Shown in pieces: positions 12,037 to 24,643 of a stretch of DNA of 64,000 nucleotides; within the stretch, counting starts at the first letter, position 1; every line of letters begins with the position of its first letter. Below the pieces are notes generated by a model. The model ran no database searches, was not told the origin of the DNA, and saw nothing but the letters and a program-made list of their open reading frames with translations. This DNA is from Acestrorhynchus altus (Eukaryota; Chordata; Actinopteri; Characiformes; Acestrorhynchidae). The position numbers were made by a program, and so were the translations under genes. The DNA is taken from positions 27,875,186 through 27,939,185 of the forward strand of contig CM067510.1 in the NCBI GenBank assembly GCA_034509495.1, in the 5' to 3' direction.

Positions 12037-12460
12037 CTTCCTGTGTTAGAAAAGATCTAGCAGGGCCCTTCAAGTGAGGAACTAATGGACAGCGGGTGGA
12101 GCAGACAAGCAGAAAGCTGACTGCACCTGAGAGAGAGAGGGAGACAAAGAGAGAGAGGGGCAAGGAGCTAAGTAAATAAGAAGGGTGATTGAGTTCATGA
12201 GTGAGTGAGAGAGAGTTTGAGAGGGGAGGGAGAGCATGGCCATTCACCAGGCTGTAACTCACCAATCCACACACTCCACATATAAAGTCAGAAATATACA
12301 CTCTCACACACTTTCATACACTCAGACACTTTGTGAAAGAGGGGAGGCCTGCAGGCCAGACAGGAAAGCCAGTGGATTAATAAGTACTGGTGAAGTGTTT
12401 GAACTCTTTGTGCTTTCATTATGAACCCCTCACTGAACATTCTGCATGCTGACCATCACA
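12037..12460 (-). other. Region 5' of mat1a coding start
   Basis: Contains purine-rich gagagag tracts (about 12125-12235). It probably holds the mat1a upstream intron, 5' untranslated exon or promoter, but no TATA box or transcription start can be assigned by eye. Confidence 0.35.

Positions 12461-12461
<1 letters not shown>

Positions 12462-12497
<36 letters not shown>
12462..12497. repeat. (CA)n microsatellite
   Basis: About 18 CA units upstream of mat1a. Confidence 0.95.
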
Positions 12498-12499
<2 letters not shown>

Positions 12500-12797
12500 T
12501 CTAAACAGCAAATTTACAGGAGATGGAAAACTTCTTAACTTTCAATGGAAGCCAAAGTAAATAGATTGTAGAATTTCTATTGGTTCATCCATCAAATTTA
12601 TGATACACCATGAAATTCTGGTACAACATAAAGAACAACAGCCAGATTCCCATTATGGAGAAAACTGAAAAAAATGAAATAGTGACAATAACAGCATCAG
12701 AGCCTTTGCAATGCTTAGGGCATCCAAACGTTTGGACAGATCACACTGTTCTGAAGGACAGAGAATGTATTGGCTGAAATACTGCATACTTAGTAAA

Positions 12798-13075
12798 GTG
12801 TATAGTGGAGACTGAATCATTTACAGTAGACAATATATAATTCATAGTAGTTACTGAAAACTTTAGAGTGAAGGGTCAGTATTTCATAGCATATTCTGAA
12901 TAATTCATTATGGAAGCTGAATAATTCATAGTGGATACTGAATAATTTATAAGGGATACTGAATTATCCATGGTGGATACTGAACTGTTTGTAGCAGATA
13001 TTCAATAAATCCTAAGAGATAATTAATTTTTTTAGTAGACACTGAATCATTTATAGTAGATACGGCATAATTCAA
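12798..13075. repeat. Degenerate minisatellite, unit about 28 bp
   Basis: Recurring core tagtggatactgaataattc with variants (tggaagctgaataattcata, gtagacactgaatcatttat). Roughly nine diverged units; an old tandem array with no coding role seen. Confidence 0.75.
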
Positions 13076-13578
13076 AGCTTATGCTTTGTAAATGAATGCT
13101 CTGGTCCTTATTAGGATCTAAAGTGTGTGTGTTTGGTTATTCCTGGGAAGCGGGTCAGGTGCTGGGATACTGGTTGGTGCGTATGGCCTCTGGTTCCAGG
13201 GGTTTGGTTTCATTTCTTGCTGAGTGGCAGAGGGGAATGTTTGCAGTATAGACGTAAGTGCATAGCTTAGTTATGCAGGGTGTGTCCTCCATGTGTGCTG
13301 TGTGTCAGCTTAGCATTCTGTCCCGCAGCATCTCTCACTGTCTCTCTATCCAGTTTCAGGCATTTAACTTTAGCCTTTTTATTGATTAAAGATAAAAACC
13401 TTCATTAGACCACAGAAATCAGTAATGCAGCATTACAGGACTGGCATTCACTGTTCATGTTTAAGAGGATGCCCTCCTTTACCACCCCCTGCAGCTCTGA
13501 TAAGACTTGATAATCAGCTGATTAATTGGATCTGGTGTGTTTGGAGCAGGGAAACACTGAAATTTGAAGGTCACATTA

Positions 13579-13755
13579 CCTCCAGAACCAGGGCAGGGTA
13601 CCTCCAGAATCAGGGCAGGGTACCTCCAGGAGCAGGGAAGGGTACCTCCAGAACCAGGGCAGGGTACCTCCAGGATTAGGGCAGGGTACGTCCAGGACCA
13701 GGGTAGGGCACCACCAGGACCAGGGCAGAGTTCCTCTAGAACCAAGGCAGGATAC
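13579..13755. repeat. 22-bp minisatellite, about 8 copies
   Basis: The unit is cctccagaaccagggcaggg plus ta, G-rich on plus. Because the unit length is not a multiple of three and lacks stops, long open frames appear on both strands here; these are artefacts of the repeat rather than genes. Confidence 0.9.
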
Positions 13756-13759
13756 TTCA

Positions 13760-14750
13760 TGTGACTGATTATTAGGAGCAGCACTTTGTTTTACTTACAC
13801 ATAATATGATTTGGTGGTTACATGACCCCCTATTCTTTAAACAAGGAAGCAGTTACTGGCATATGATGACATCTAGATGGTGTTTTGTCAATGTGTCTTT
13901 CACATCCGTGTAGACTTTAATAATTTCATTTCAAAGCATCTTAATGTTTTGAATTAAAGCATGTTGGCAGATTATCCATTTGGAAATCTTCAGCTCAGCA
14001 CTTCACAAAAGCTCATATGAAATATTATTGTTAAGAAATATAATTCTTCTCTAATATAGATATAGCAATGATGTATAAAATCTATCTATAATATCAGTAT
14101 AATACTTAACCCATCTGACACAAGTTTGAGCTCATCAGAAGAAAATGCTGCCATCATGTGGATTCAGGGAGAAATACATTTTGGTAATCTACACTGGTTT
14201 TACTATGTTTTACCAATCTGTAATTAATAAAATATCAACACTTAGTTCTGTGTGTATCCATTCCCTTTTAACCCAAAATACAACAGTACAATATTGAATC
14301 AGTATTAAAGAAATAAAAAAAAGTGTAATCACTGAAAAGTAAATCAGAAACACAGTCTGGGTTCCAGCAGAATTCCTCAAAAGATCCCATGGTTGCATTA
14401 CTGGGAGTAATACCTGATGGTGTGATGGGAAGGTCTATGAAATTTCATATAGATATTATTTACAGTAGCCTTGAAGTGTTTCACAATTAAATGAATGAAT
14501 CCAAAGCCCCCCACATATTACTTATGGATCCAAAAGACATGATGTCTGCCAGATGGAACAATGAACTCCTAAAATGGATACTTACTAAGTGACGGGGCCT
14601 AGTCATGGATCACCTACTACAAATTGAACTCATTTTATAATTGTTTATTTATTATTTTTTTTCACTAAACATTTTTATTTCCATTTGTTTATTTCTTTAC
14701 TACACCCTTGTTTTTATGGCCATTTTTCTTTTGGAGTAGATTCATTTTGT
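13760..14750. other. mat1a-fads6 intergenic stretch
   Basis: A/T-rich sequence with no exon, RNA gene or recognised mobile element. Confidence 0.5.
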
Positions 14751-14757
14751 CTGGTAC

Positions 14758-15690
14758 TCAGTATTAAAGATCAGAAGCAGTGTAGTTACTAGAACGGTAT
14801 CAGAAACAGTCTGGTAGCTGGTATTAAAGATCAGCAGCAGTGTAGTCACTGAAACTGTATCTGAAACATAGTCTGGTAGCGGATATTAAAGATCAACAGC
14901 AGTGTAGTGACTGAAACTGTATCTGAAACACAGTCTGGTAGCTGGTATTAAAGATCAACAGCAGTGTAGTTCCTGAAACTGTATCTGAAACATAGTCTGG
15001 TAGCAGGTATTAAAGATCAGCAGCAGTGTAGTCACTGAAACTGTATCTGAAACATAGTCTGGTAGCAGGTATTAAAGATCAGCAGCAGTGTAGTTCCTGA
15101 AACTGTATCTGAAACACAGTCTGGTAGCTGGTATTAAAGATCAACAGCAGTGTAGTTCCTGAAACTGTATCAGACACAGTCTGGTAGCTGGTATTAAAGA
15201 TCAACAGCAGTGTTGTTCCTGAAACTGTATCAGAAACAGTCTGGAAGTGGGTATTAAAGATCAGCAGCAGTGTAGTCACTGAAACTGTATCTGAAACATA
15301 GTCTGGTAGCGGGTATTAAAGATCAACAGCAGTGTAGTTCCTGAAACTGTATCAGAAACAGTCTGGTATCTGGTATTAAAGATCAACAGCAGTGTAGTTA
15401 TTGAAACTGTATCAGAAACATAGTCTGGTATCTGGTATTAAAGATCAACAGCAGTGTAGTTCCTGAAACTGTATCAGACACAGTCTGGTAGCTGGTATTA
15501 AAGATCAACAGCAGTGTTGTTCCTGAAACTGTATCAGAAACAGTCTGGAAGTGGGTATTAAAGATCAGCAGCAGTGTAGTCACTGAAACTGTATCTGAAA
15601 CATAGTCTGGTAGCGGGTATTAAAGATCAACAGCAGTGTAGTTACTGAAACTGTATCAGAAACAGTCTGGTAGCTGGATTCAATAGAGTT
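14758..15690. repeat. Minisatellite, unit about 61 bp, about 15 copies
   Basis: Each unit carries tattaaagatcaacagcagt, then gtagttcctgaaactgtatc and cagtctggtagctgg. Units differ by point changes, and a block of about five units (about 305 bp, marked by a gttgttcct variant and a ctggaagtggg variant) is repeated, showing higher-order growth. A single extra unit lies at 30368-30440. Confidence 0.92.
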
Positions 15691-16309
15691 TTAAATATTG
15701 TCTTACAAAGAATCTCAGACCTGTAAAACCCCACAGACCACACAACAAACCTTTCAACATCCATCCCCTTTCCAGGACAACTGTGGATCATTCCAGCATC
15801 CTGAAGATGACCTGCCCCTACAGGTAAACAGGTAAGTACACAAAACAGAATATTCAGCAGCTTTTTCTTTGAAACCGTGCCATGCACACCATTGTTGTTC
15901 AGTGTTTTTCTGATGGTGAACTCATGAACATTAACATTAACCAAAGTGAAAAAAGGCCTTTAGTTTCTTAGTTCCCTTGGGTTCCTTTCTATTCTGGCAG
16001 AATATTGCACTCTTATTCTTGGTGTGACTTTGTTGTAATAATGTTCTGTCTGACTGTAGATTTGTGTAAAACTCTTGGTTGGTTTTGTAACATTTTCCAG
16101 CCTGATGAGCATCAACAGCTCTTCTTCTGAGGTCCTTAGGAATCTTTGTTCATGCCGTGATGTAGAGATCAGACTTTGAAAGATCCCTGTTCTGTTGACA
16201 CCCACTCACACCTGACTGTCTCCCATTGATTGAAAACAATAAATTCAAAAAATAAACTCTAAATTCACCTTCAAATGATCTGCTAATCCTAAAGGTTATT
16301 TGCCCATTT

Positions 16310-17350
16310 TGTTATGTTACTGCCTTATTCCAAAATGGTTTAAATTCCCTCCACATTTTATACAATACCCCACAATGATAAAGTGAGAAAAATGTTTTTG
16401 AAATCTTTGACAATTTATTAATACATAGTTAATCACAGCCGTTGCCATGACACTCAAAATATTGAGCTCAGGTGCATCTCGTTTCCACTGATTATCTTTC
16501 AGATGTTTCTGCAGCTTGATTGGACACCTGTGGTAAATTCAGTTGATTGGACATGATTTGGAAAGAGACACACATGTTTATATAATGTCCCACAGTAGAC
16601 AGTGCATGTCAGATCACAAACCAAGCCATTAAGTCTAAGGAATTTAGACCTTTGAAACAGGATTGTATCAAGACACAGATCTTGGGAATGGTACAAAAAA
16701 ATCTGCAGTATTAAAGGTCCAAATGACCACAGTGGCCTCCATCATCAGTAAATAGAAGAAGTTTGAAACCAGCAGGACTTTTCATAGAGCTGGCCACCCA
16801 GCCAAACTGAGTGGCTGTGGTAGGAGGGCCTTAGTCAGGGAGATGACCAAGAATCCAATGGTCACTTTGACAGAGCACCTCTGTAGAGAGACGAGAAACT
16901 TCCAGAAGGACAACCATTTCTGAAGCACTCCACCAATTAGGCCTATATGAAAGAGTGACCAGACAGAAGCCACTCCTCAGTAAAAGGCAAATAACAGCCC
17001 ATCTGGAGTTTGCCAAAAGGCACCTAAAGGACTAACAGATCATGAGAAACAAAAAGATTGAACTTTTTGGACTGAAAGCCAAGCATCATGTCTGGAGGAA
17101 AAACGGCATCACCCAGCCAATACAATTCCTGCTATGAAGCCTGATGGGGGCAGCATCATGCTGTGGGGGAGATTTTGTTCTACAGCAGGAACTGAGAGAC
17201 TAGAGGACAGGGTTGAAGGAAAGATGACTGCAGTGATGTACAGAGACAAGGTTTATGTTCCAAAAAGAGAATGGTCCTAAGCACAAAGCCAGGATGGGAC
17301 AACTCTGTGAATATATTTGATTGGCCAGACTTGAACAGACTTGAACCTGA
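16310..17350 (+). pseudogene. Decayed Tc1-type transposase, third family
   Basis: Plus-strand frames with many stops preserve the order of a Tc1 element: ccttattccaaaatgg terminal region, gagctggccacccagccaaa (HTH linker), gccaagcatcatgtctggag, cctgatgggggcagcatcat (PDGGSIM-type core) near 17141, and ctaagcacaaagccaggatg near 17277. The right end is lost and replaced by a palindromic repeat fragment. Confidence 0.75.
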
Positions 17351-17372
17351 TTGAATATCTTTGCTCTTGTCT

Positions 17373-17563
17373 CTGGTGGTCCTGTGGGGTCCTGATCATT
17401 GAAGATTTACATGATAGGAGCATAACAAAGTATGGAGAGAAACAGACGGTCTATTGTCTATAATTATAAAACTACAGAGTGCTCATGCATGGTAAGAGGA
17501 GCAGATAAAAAGGACAGTAATGTAGAAACAAAGAGGTGGTCATACTGTTATGATCAGTGTATA
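17373..17563. mobile_element. Dispersed palindromic repeat, copy C (partial)
   Basis: Only the right arm is present: tggtggtcctgtggggtcct, gtatggagagaaacagacgg and the terminal gttatgatcagtgta. Confidence 0.65.
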
Positions 17564-17890
17564 AATTAATATGATAGACAATAAGCACAGGTTTAATGTT
17601 TGCATTGTATTGCCTACTTTGAATCCACAAATCATATTTAGATGATCATATTTAAACATCCCCATCACTCCCACCTCCAGATGGGTCAGATGGGTAAATG
17701 AGAAAGAACCTGTGTGTTTCTGTGCTTCTCTCTATCTCTTTGTTTTCTGTTGTCTCAATCACCCTCTCCAACCCGCTGCCCTGTCATACCATTGAAAGAG
17801 GAGAGTGGGCAAGCAAGGGAATTGGGGAAATTTTCTATCCAAAATTCATGAGGATAGAAAAATAGAACTTAGTGTCCAACTACAACCAGG

Positions 17891-17892
<2 letters not shown>

Positions 17893-17982
<90 letters not shown>

Positions 17983-17989
17983 TCCAAAA

Positions 17990-18024
<35 letters not shown>

Positions 18025-18025
18025 A

Positions 18026-18076
<51 letters not shown>
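17893..18076. repeat. Composite (GT)n-(CT)n-(CA)n microsatellite
   Basis: About 45 GT units, a short spacer, about 17 CT units, a short spacer, then about 24 CA units. The GT and CA arms are complementary and could pair within one strand. It lies roughly 300 bp upstream of the fads6 start. Confidence 0.95.
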
Positions 18077-18079
<3 letters not shown>

Positions 18080-18287
18080 CTGCTCCTGCTGAGCATGTAG
18101 CTGTGGGAACCACACAGCAAGAGGGAGGGGGTGGCTATAACAGAAAAAGAGCCAGGAAGGGAGAGAGGGAGGGAGGGTGAGAGAGAGACACAGAGAGCGA
18201 TCTATTTCCACTGTGCCTCAATCTAAAGCATGTCCAGCCAGCAGAACAGACTGAGGGTTTGACGGACGCACTGCTGTACAAGTGTTT

Positions 18288-18288
<1 letters not shown>

Positions 18289-18342
<54 letters not shown>
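18289..18342. repeat. (GT)n microsatellite at the fads6 5' end
   Basis: About 26 GT units ending in tag, 18 nt before the fads6 ATG. The run ending in TAG may be the acceptor of a leader intron. Reading through it would add a Val-Cys repeat to the protein, so the later ATG is preferred. Confidence 0.9.
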
Positions 18343-18359
18343 GACATCTTGAAGGCAGC

Positions 18360-18546
18360 ATGCAGAAGGTCCCAGAACAGTGGAGAGAGATGGATAGGAT
18401 GGGGCAGAGAGGAGAGGAGGACAGGGAGACACTGATGATGGAGCTGAGCAGGCTGGTGCAGAAGATGGTGAAGGAGAGCAGCTGGTGGGAGAAGAGAGGA
18501 ATAGACTGCAGCATTCTGGCCATGGCCTTCATTAGCCTGCCTGCAG
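18360..18546 (+). CDS. fads6: fads6 exon 1
   Basis: Encodes MQKVPEQWREMDRM through SSWWEKRGIDCSILAMAF and ISLPA. Donor GTAGCA, followed directly by a CA repeat. The charged N-terminal part is poorly conserved, so the exact start is less sure than the rest. Confidence 0.88.
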
Positions 18547-18556
18547 GTAGCACACA

Positions 18557-18590
<34 letters not shown>

Positions 18591-21500
18591 CACAAAGGCC
18601 TGTTGAGGCTGCAGATGAAGATCAATATTGTCCGACTGTACTTCCAGAACAACCCACATTCACTTGCACCACCCAGCATTGGTTCCCTACATTGTCACTA
18701 CACATGTCCAAAGTTAATGAATGCATTCAGCTATTTAAGCCACACCCATTGCTGATACATGTGGGCAAATGCACAAACAGTTTGTCTAGTCCCGGTAGAG
18801 AAGTACTGCCAATAAAATAGCACTCTCTGGAGCAGATAAACCAACGTTAACCTACTGACACCATGTCTAATGCCAGGCATGGGCTAGAGGGGTATAATGC
18901 CCCCCAGCATTGAGCTGTGTAGTAGTGGGGTGATGGTCTCTGGAATGACGGTTCTCCATCCTGTACTTTTGGATTTAGGATCATTTGGGGAGTTGGGAAT
19001 GAGGTGAACAGGTGATAATCCAACATCCTCACCTCAGAAACTCTAGCTATTGTGGCTCATTGCAATCAGATCCTCACAGCAATGCTCCATAATCTAATAA
19101 AAAGTCTTCCCAGGACAGTAGAAACAGTTGCTCCAACATTAATATTCAAAATGAAGATGGCTCTGACTGTGCCTCTTACCATCGTCAAATCAACCATGAA
19201 CACTTTCCCAAATCAGCATCCCTGGAATTCTAATCAATAAACCCTTTTAGTAATTAAGCATCTGTTCAGGCGGCTTTTTCTTTCTGAAGTATTGCCAATT
19301 ATTCTCCATTGCATGCCAAGTGTTACTCTGTTTTGTCTCTTGTGTTTTGACCTGGATTATCCTTTGGTGTTTGCTGTATTTTGGACTTGATCCTGGTTTA
19401 TTTCTGTGACTCTGACTTTAGGACTTTTTGTATCTTTGTATTGTTTACTCATTGTTGACCTTTGCCTGTTTTTTGAGCATTCTGTTGAAAATCCCTTTTA
19501 ATAACAAACAACCTGCATTCTTTATATTTTGTGAGCATCAGCCTCATATGCTTTCTCTGACAATAAAAATAGTATCCAGAAGAAAGCTCTTATAACATTA
19601 AAATCCAATAGTACCCAGAATGAAGTTTTAATAACATTAATATCCAGTATGAAGTTCTAATAACACCATTACTACCCAGAATGAAGTTCTAATAGCATTA
19701 GTACCCAGAATGATGTTTTAATAAAGTTCTAATAACAACATTAATACCCAGAATGAAGTTCTAATAACATTAGTACCCAGAATTAAGTTTAAATAACATA
19801 ATAATAATATCCAGTATGAAGTTCCAACATCAATATCCAGTGTGATGTTCTAATAACATTATTACCCAGAATGAAATTCTAATAACATTAATATGAAGTA
19901 TGAAGTTCTAATAACATTAAGATCCAAGATGAAGTTCTAATACCATTAATATCCAGAATGAGGTTCAAATAACATTAATATCCAAAATGAAGGTCTAGTA
20001 ACGCTAATATCCAGTGTAATGTTCTAATAACATTAAGATCCAGGATGAAGTTCAAATAACAATATCCAGAATGAAGTTCTAATAACATTAATATCCAGTG
20101 TAACGTTCTAATAACATTAATGTGCATAATGAAGCTCTAGTAATATTAAAATCCAGAATGACGTTCTAATAACATTTAAACCCAGGATGAAGTTCTCATA
20201 ACATTAATATTCAGTGTGAGGTTTTCATAATATTACTCTCCAGAATGAAGTTCTAGTCAAATTAATGTCCAGTATGAGGTTCTGATAACATTTAACATCC
20301 AGAATGAAGATTTTATAACATTAACTTTCATCATGAAATTCAAATTATGTCAAGTGCGAGCAGACAGAACAAGGACAAGGGTGCGGAGGCAAACGCAGGG
20401 GTCAGGAAATTTAATGAAAATAAAGAAAAAAACAAGCTGGGATGCTAACAAACAAAACCGGGGAATATAAACAACACTAAATACACTACAACAGAACCTA
20501 GACAAACAAAGGAACACATTTACAAACAAAAGGATATACAGAAACAAAGACTAGAAACCAAAAACAAACTCTACTTACTTACAGAGTTGGGTAACAAGGT
20601 ACAAACAAAACACTAACTACGCTTAAAAAAAAAAAAAAAAAATGGGGTGGTAACAAACAGCAACAGAAACAAAAGGACTGACAAAGACAGACAGACAAAG
20701 GGTCTTAAATACAACAGGACACTGGGTACACCTGGGAATGATAATGAGGGGGCAGGGTCATAAATCGGACACTGATGGGAATGGGCAGAGCAAGGGAGGA
20801 GACAAGGACAAAAACAAACAACCCATGTGCTTAGGAGCACATGGAGGAAATAACACCACCAAGACAGGAAGACAGAGGTAAATCAGACTGACATGACAGT
20901 AGGCCCCCCTCCCGATGCGCAACTCCAGGGCACGTAAACCACCACTTCCCAGAGCCAGCGAAGAAGAGGGACCCAAAACTGAACAGACAAGGCTAGATAC
21001 TGACAGGAGACACATTTGACAGGGACAGAGGACACAAAGGTGACAAGACTGGTGACATAACTGGAGATACTGAAGAGGAAAATGGAGACTGGACCTGGGG
21101 ATTGGGAGACATGACCATGGACTGAGCAGGGTACAGAAGACTGGGAAACACTCGACATGTGAGATGGTACAGAAGACACACAAGATGAAACTGGAAACTG
21201 AACTTGGGGAACAGGAGACTGGACTTGGGAAACAGGAGACACAGAAGATGAAAACGGAGACTGAACATGAGGTTTATGGGGAACATGGGGCTGCACAGAA
21301 GACAAAAATGGGACTGGAGCCTGGATAGAGGTTGGGACCAAGGGAGTTTGGGAGACTGAAACTGGAGATACTGACACAACTGGGGACTGGAATTGGGAAG
21401 AGACAAGACTGGGTACTGGGACAGGAACAAATACACGGACAGGGACAGACACAAAAATGGTGACTGGGACAGGGATGACAAAACCAGACACGAAAATGGG

Positions 21501-23092
21501 AACAAGAACAGATACAGGAACTAAAACGGGAACAGATATGGGCACAAAAACAGAACTAAACTGAGACAAGGGTGTGGACAAAGGTACAGACATGGAAACA
21601 GGCTGGGATTGAGACATAACAAATGGTATGGGACCAGATCTGGCAAAAGTCCCCATAGTTTTGGAGCCAGACTGGGCACAGTTCTAAGTGTAGGCACAGT
21701 TGGTTTTAGTCTCTGTGGTGACCTCCTCGGTGCCTCGGATTGAGGTGCACACACGGCCACCTCAGGGACCGCAGGATCTCTGGCGATAGATTCCAACTGC
21801 TGGACTGAATCTGGAATACGGGCAGCGGACTCTGCCCTCTCGACAAGCTCTGGAGCTGGAGATTCCAGCTCCCGGACTGGATCTGGACCTAAAGATTCCA
21901 GCTCCCGGACTGGATCTGGAGATGGAGCTGGAGCTGAAGAGAGCCAACCTGGCTTTCTCCAGTCCTTATGTCAAGTACGAGCAGACAGAACAAGGAAGAG
22001 GGTGCGGAGGCAAACGGGGGTCAGGAAATTTAATGAAAATAAAGAAAAAACAAAGCTTGGATGCTAACAAACAAAACCGGGGAATATAAACAACACTGAA
22101 TACACTACAACAGAACCTAGACAAACAAAAGGATATACAGAAACAAAGACTACAAACCAAAAACAAACTACACTTACAGAGTTGGGGAACAAGGTACAAA
22201 AAACCACTATGCTAACAAACCAAGGTGGTAACAAACAGGGCAGGTAACAAACAGCAACAGAAATAATCAGCAACTGAAACAAAAGGACTGACAAAGACAG
22301 ACTGAGACAAAGGGTCTTAAATACAACAGGACATTGAGCACACCTGGGAATGATAATGAGGGTGCAGGGTCACAAATTAGACACAGGTGGGAATGGGCGG
22401 AGCAAAGAAGGAGAAAATGACAAAAGAACCAATGTGCTCCTAGGAAACAATAACACCAAGACAGGAAGACAGAGGTAAATCAGACCTACACATGACAAAT
22501 TACATTAAAATTCAGAAAGAGAAAGAGATTTGCTCAGAGAGAAATGGCTTCCCAATACATGATTTTCATTACACCATGCTTCACAGCTAAAATGGTTTGT
22601 TGAGGAATGAGCAGTAATGGGTTTAATCAACATATACTTGTTTTTATTTTAATTTAACTGTTGCTAATGCAGAGCTCATTGGGAGATCAAATCATGTCTA
22701 GAAATCTGTACTTTCCATAGAACGTTCTCATATTCTCTGGTCTTCTTTTTCATATATTTCCTTCTCCCTCTCAGCATTCCTGCTTTTGGGGTGCTCTCAG
22801 GTGGTGTGTTTTGTACTGGGTTTGCTGGTGATGGGGGTGGCTCATGCTGTGATAACTGTGAAGGGAACACACCTGGCCAGTCATGGAGCTCTGAGTGAGT
22901 CAGCAGCCTGGGGGCAGTTTTGGGCTGTTTTCTTCATTGAGGTGAGACCCTCTCTGAATGAAGTATCCAAAGTTCTAATAACAAATTTGTTTGAATAACA
23001 TATTCAAACAAAGTTTTTTCATATTTAGAAAGCAATTATTGACTGTTGATATTTTTTTAAAGTAGAAGCAGTTTTGTGACTTGTGAATTCAT

Positions 23093-23151
<59 letters not shown>

Positions 23152-24584
23152 ATTATATTTTTATAATATAATTTTAAATTGTATTAAATAAACTGTAACA
23201 TTTCCGCTACCGTGTTGAAAACTAAAAGGAGGCTGGGGGAGTTAAGGTGACATTGTGCATTAAAAAATAAGTCGGTTTTATAAAAGTTAAAGGGCAGAGT
23301 CTAGACATTCCCAGCTGTGGCAGTACTTTACAAAAGTGAACGGGATGAAGCTAGCCAAAACCAGAGACATTCGATGAGAGGGGCAGGGGTAGGGGGACGA
23401 GGATGTCTGGCTATTCATAAACTGGACAAATGTGATTCCAACCTGGACACACGTCCTGAAAACCAGATGGACGGAAGCTCTATAGTCAAGGCCAGCTGAT
23501 TAGTTTGTTCTAGTAGAGGCTAGGCCCTACTTTCTTAGAACTTACAGGCTAAGTCAGATTTAAATTGATGAGAAGGTGAAGTACGGGATCTTTTACGTCT
23601 ATAATTTCTCTTTCTTCTGGAAGAAGGAGGAAAGGCAGCACTGAAGTGCTATTGCTGATATCCATAAATGATAAGTGCCTATAGATTCACTGAAAAACAC
23701 ACACGTATACCAGTTTGTTCACTAGGGAGCAGTGAGCACCCATGCCCGGAGTGGTGGGCAGCCCTATCCATGGTGCCTGGGGAGTAGCTGAGGAGTTAAG
23801 AGACTTGCTCAAGGCCACTTCAGTCATGTCCTGCCAATTGTGGCAAACTTCCAGTCACAAGGCTGATTCCCTCACCACCTGGCCATTCCTGCCCCAGTAG
23901 TATAATGCTACTTACATACCCCACAGCCTCATTTTGGTTTAAGAGGACGAGGTCAGTGAATAAGATGAATCAGCTTCTATCTAGACAGTCGTTCTTAAAG
24001 GCCTGTTGTATTCAGACCTCTGAGTAACCAGACATGATATGTTAAAACTACAATACTTAAGCCGTAACCATCAATGTTAATAAACTATCAGTCTGGAAAA
24101 AATCCACTAATTTCCAACTGAATTAAATCCCAGTTTAAATGCCAAAGGGGCTTCCAGAGCTTGTTTAGTACTATGTCCTTGTGTACATGCTCAACCTACA
24201 TGAAGACTCCAGCTGATTAGTGAGAAGGGGTGGGGCAGATGATGCCACTGACAAAGTCATTGGGTTATACTGGAGAATGAAAAGGGAAGGGCGTGTTTTC
24301 TTTTTTGCTCACACAGTGTTCAAATTTCAGAAAAACACAAAAAATTAAGGTGCAAGTAAGTTTGACCAATTCATTATTAATTTCATTATTCAATTCAATA
24401 CCATAAATAAAGATTCATTTCAGTAGCCTAAGATCTCCTGAAAATAACAACAAAAATATTTTTCTATTATTTTTTCTGCCAAAACGTCCCACAAAGTTGG
24501 TCTAGAGTTCTAAAGGTGAAGGTGATTTAGTAAGGAAAACTTTAAACTGCAAAAGAAATGTCTATTGATAACTATAGTGCATTC

Positions 24585-24643
<59 letters not shown>

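Larger units (their letters stand above)
20348..22497 (-). mobile_element. Short non-autonomous LTR retrotransposon
   Basis: Two direct repeats (20348-20898 and 21969-22497) are similar over their full length, begin TGTCA and end TGACA on the minus strand, and flank about 1.07 kb. The element is bounded by a 5-bp target duplication, aatta on each side. A polypurine tract (gggaggggggcc, minus) sits just 5' of the right-hand (3') LTR at 20898. The interior has no gag, protease, RT or integrase motifs, so it would need proteins from another element. Confidence 0.88.

Noticed and set aside
13425..13784. Long open frames on both strands with repeating peptides
   Set aside because: They arise from the 22-bp minisatellite, which lacks stop words; no splice sites or conserved protein features.
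15079..15583. Repeating peptide frames (TTLLLIFNT type) on minus
   Set aside because: Produced by the 61-bp minisatellite; no start context, splice sites or conservation.
14758..15690. CRISPR-like regular repeat array
   Set aside because: Units are contiguous and similar over their whole length with no unique spacers, in vertebrate intergenic DNA; it is a minisatellite.
18282..18360. Earlier in-frame ATG for fads6
   Set aside because: It would place about 17 Val-Cys repeats at the N-terminus, unlike any family member, and the repeat ends in an acceptor-like TAG.
17805..18755. Several long frames over 17805-18755 on both strands (Val-Cys and Thr-His runs)
   Set aside because: They are translations of GT/CA/CT microsatellites. 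Only the part from 18360 to 18546 is the real fads6 exon 1.
21762..22294. Leucine/phenylalanine/cysteine-rich frames on minus in the LTRs
   Set aside because: Equivalent frames occur in both LTRs, which are non-coding regulatory repeats; no domain.
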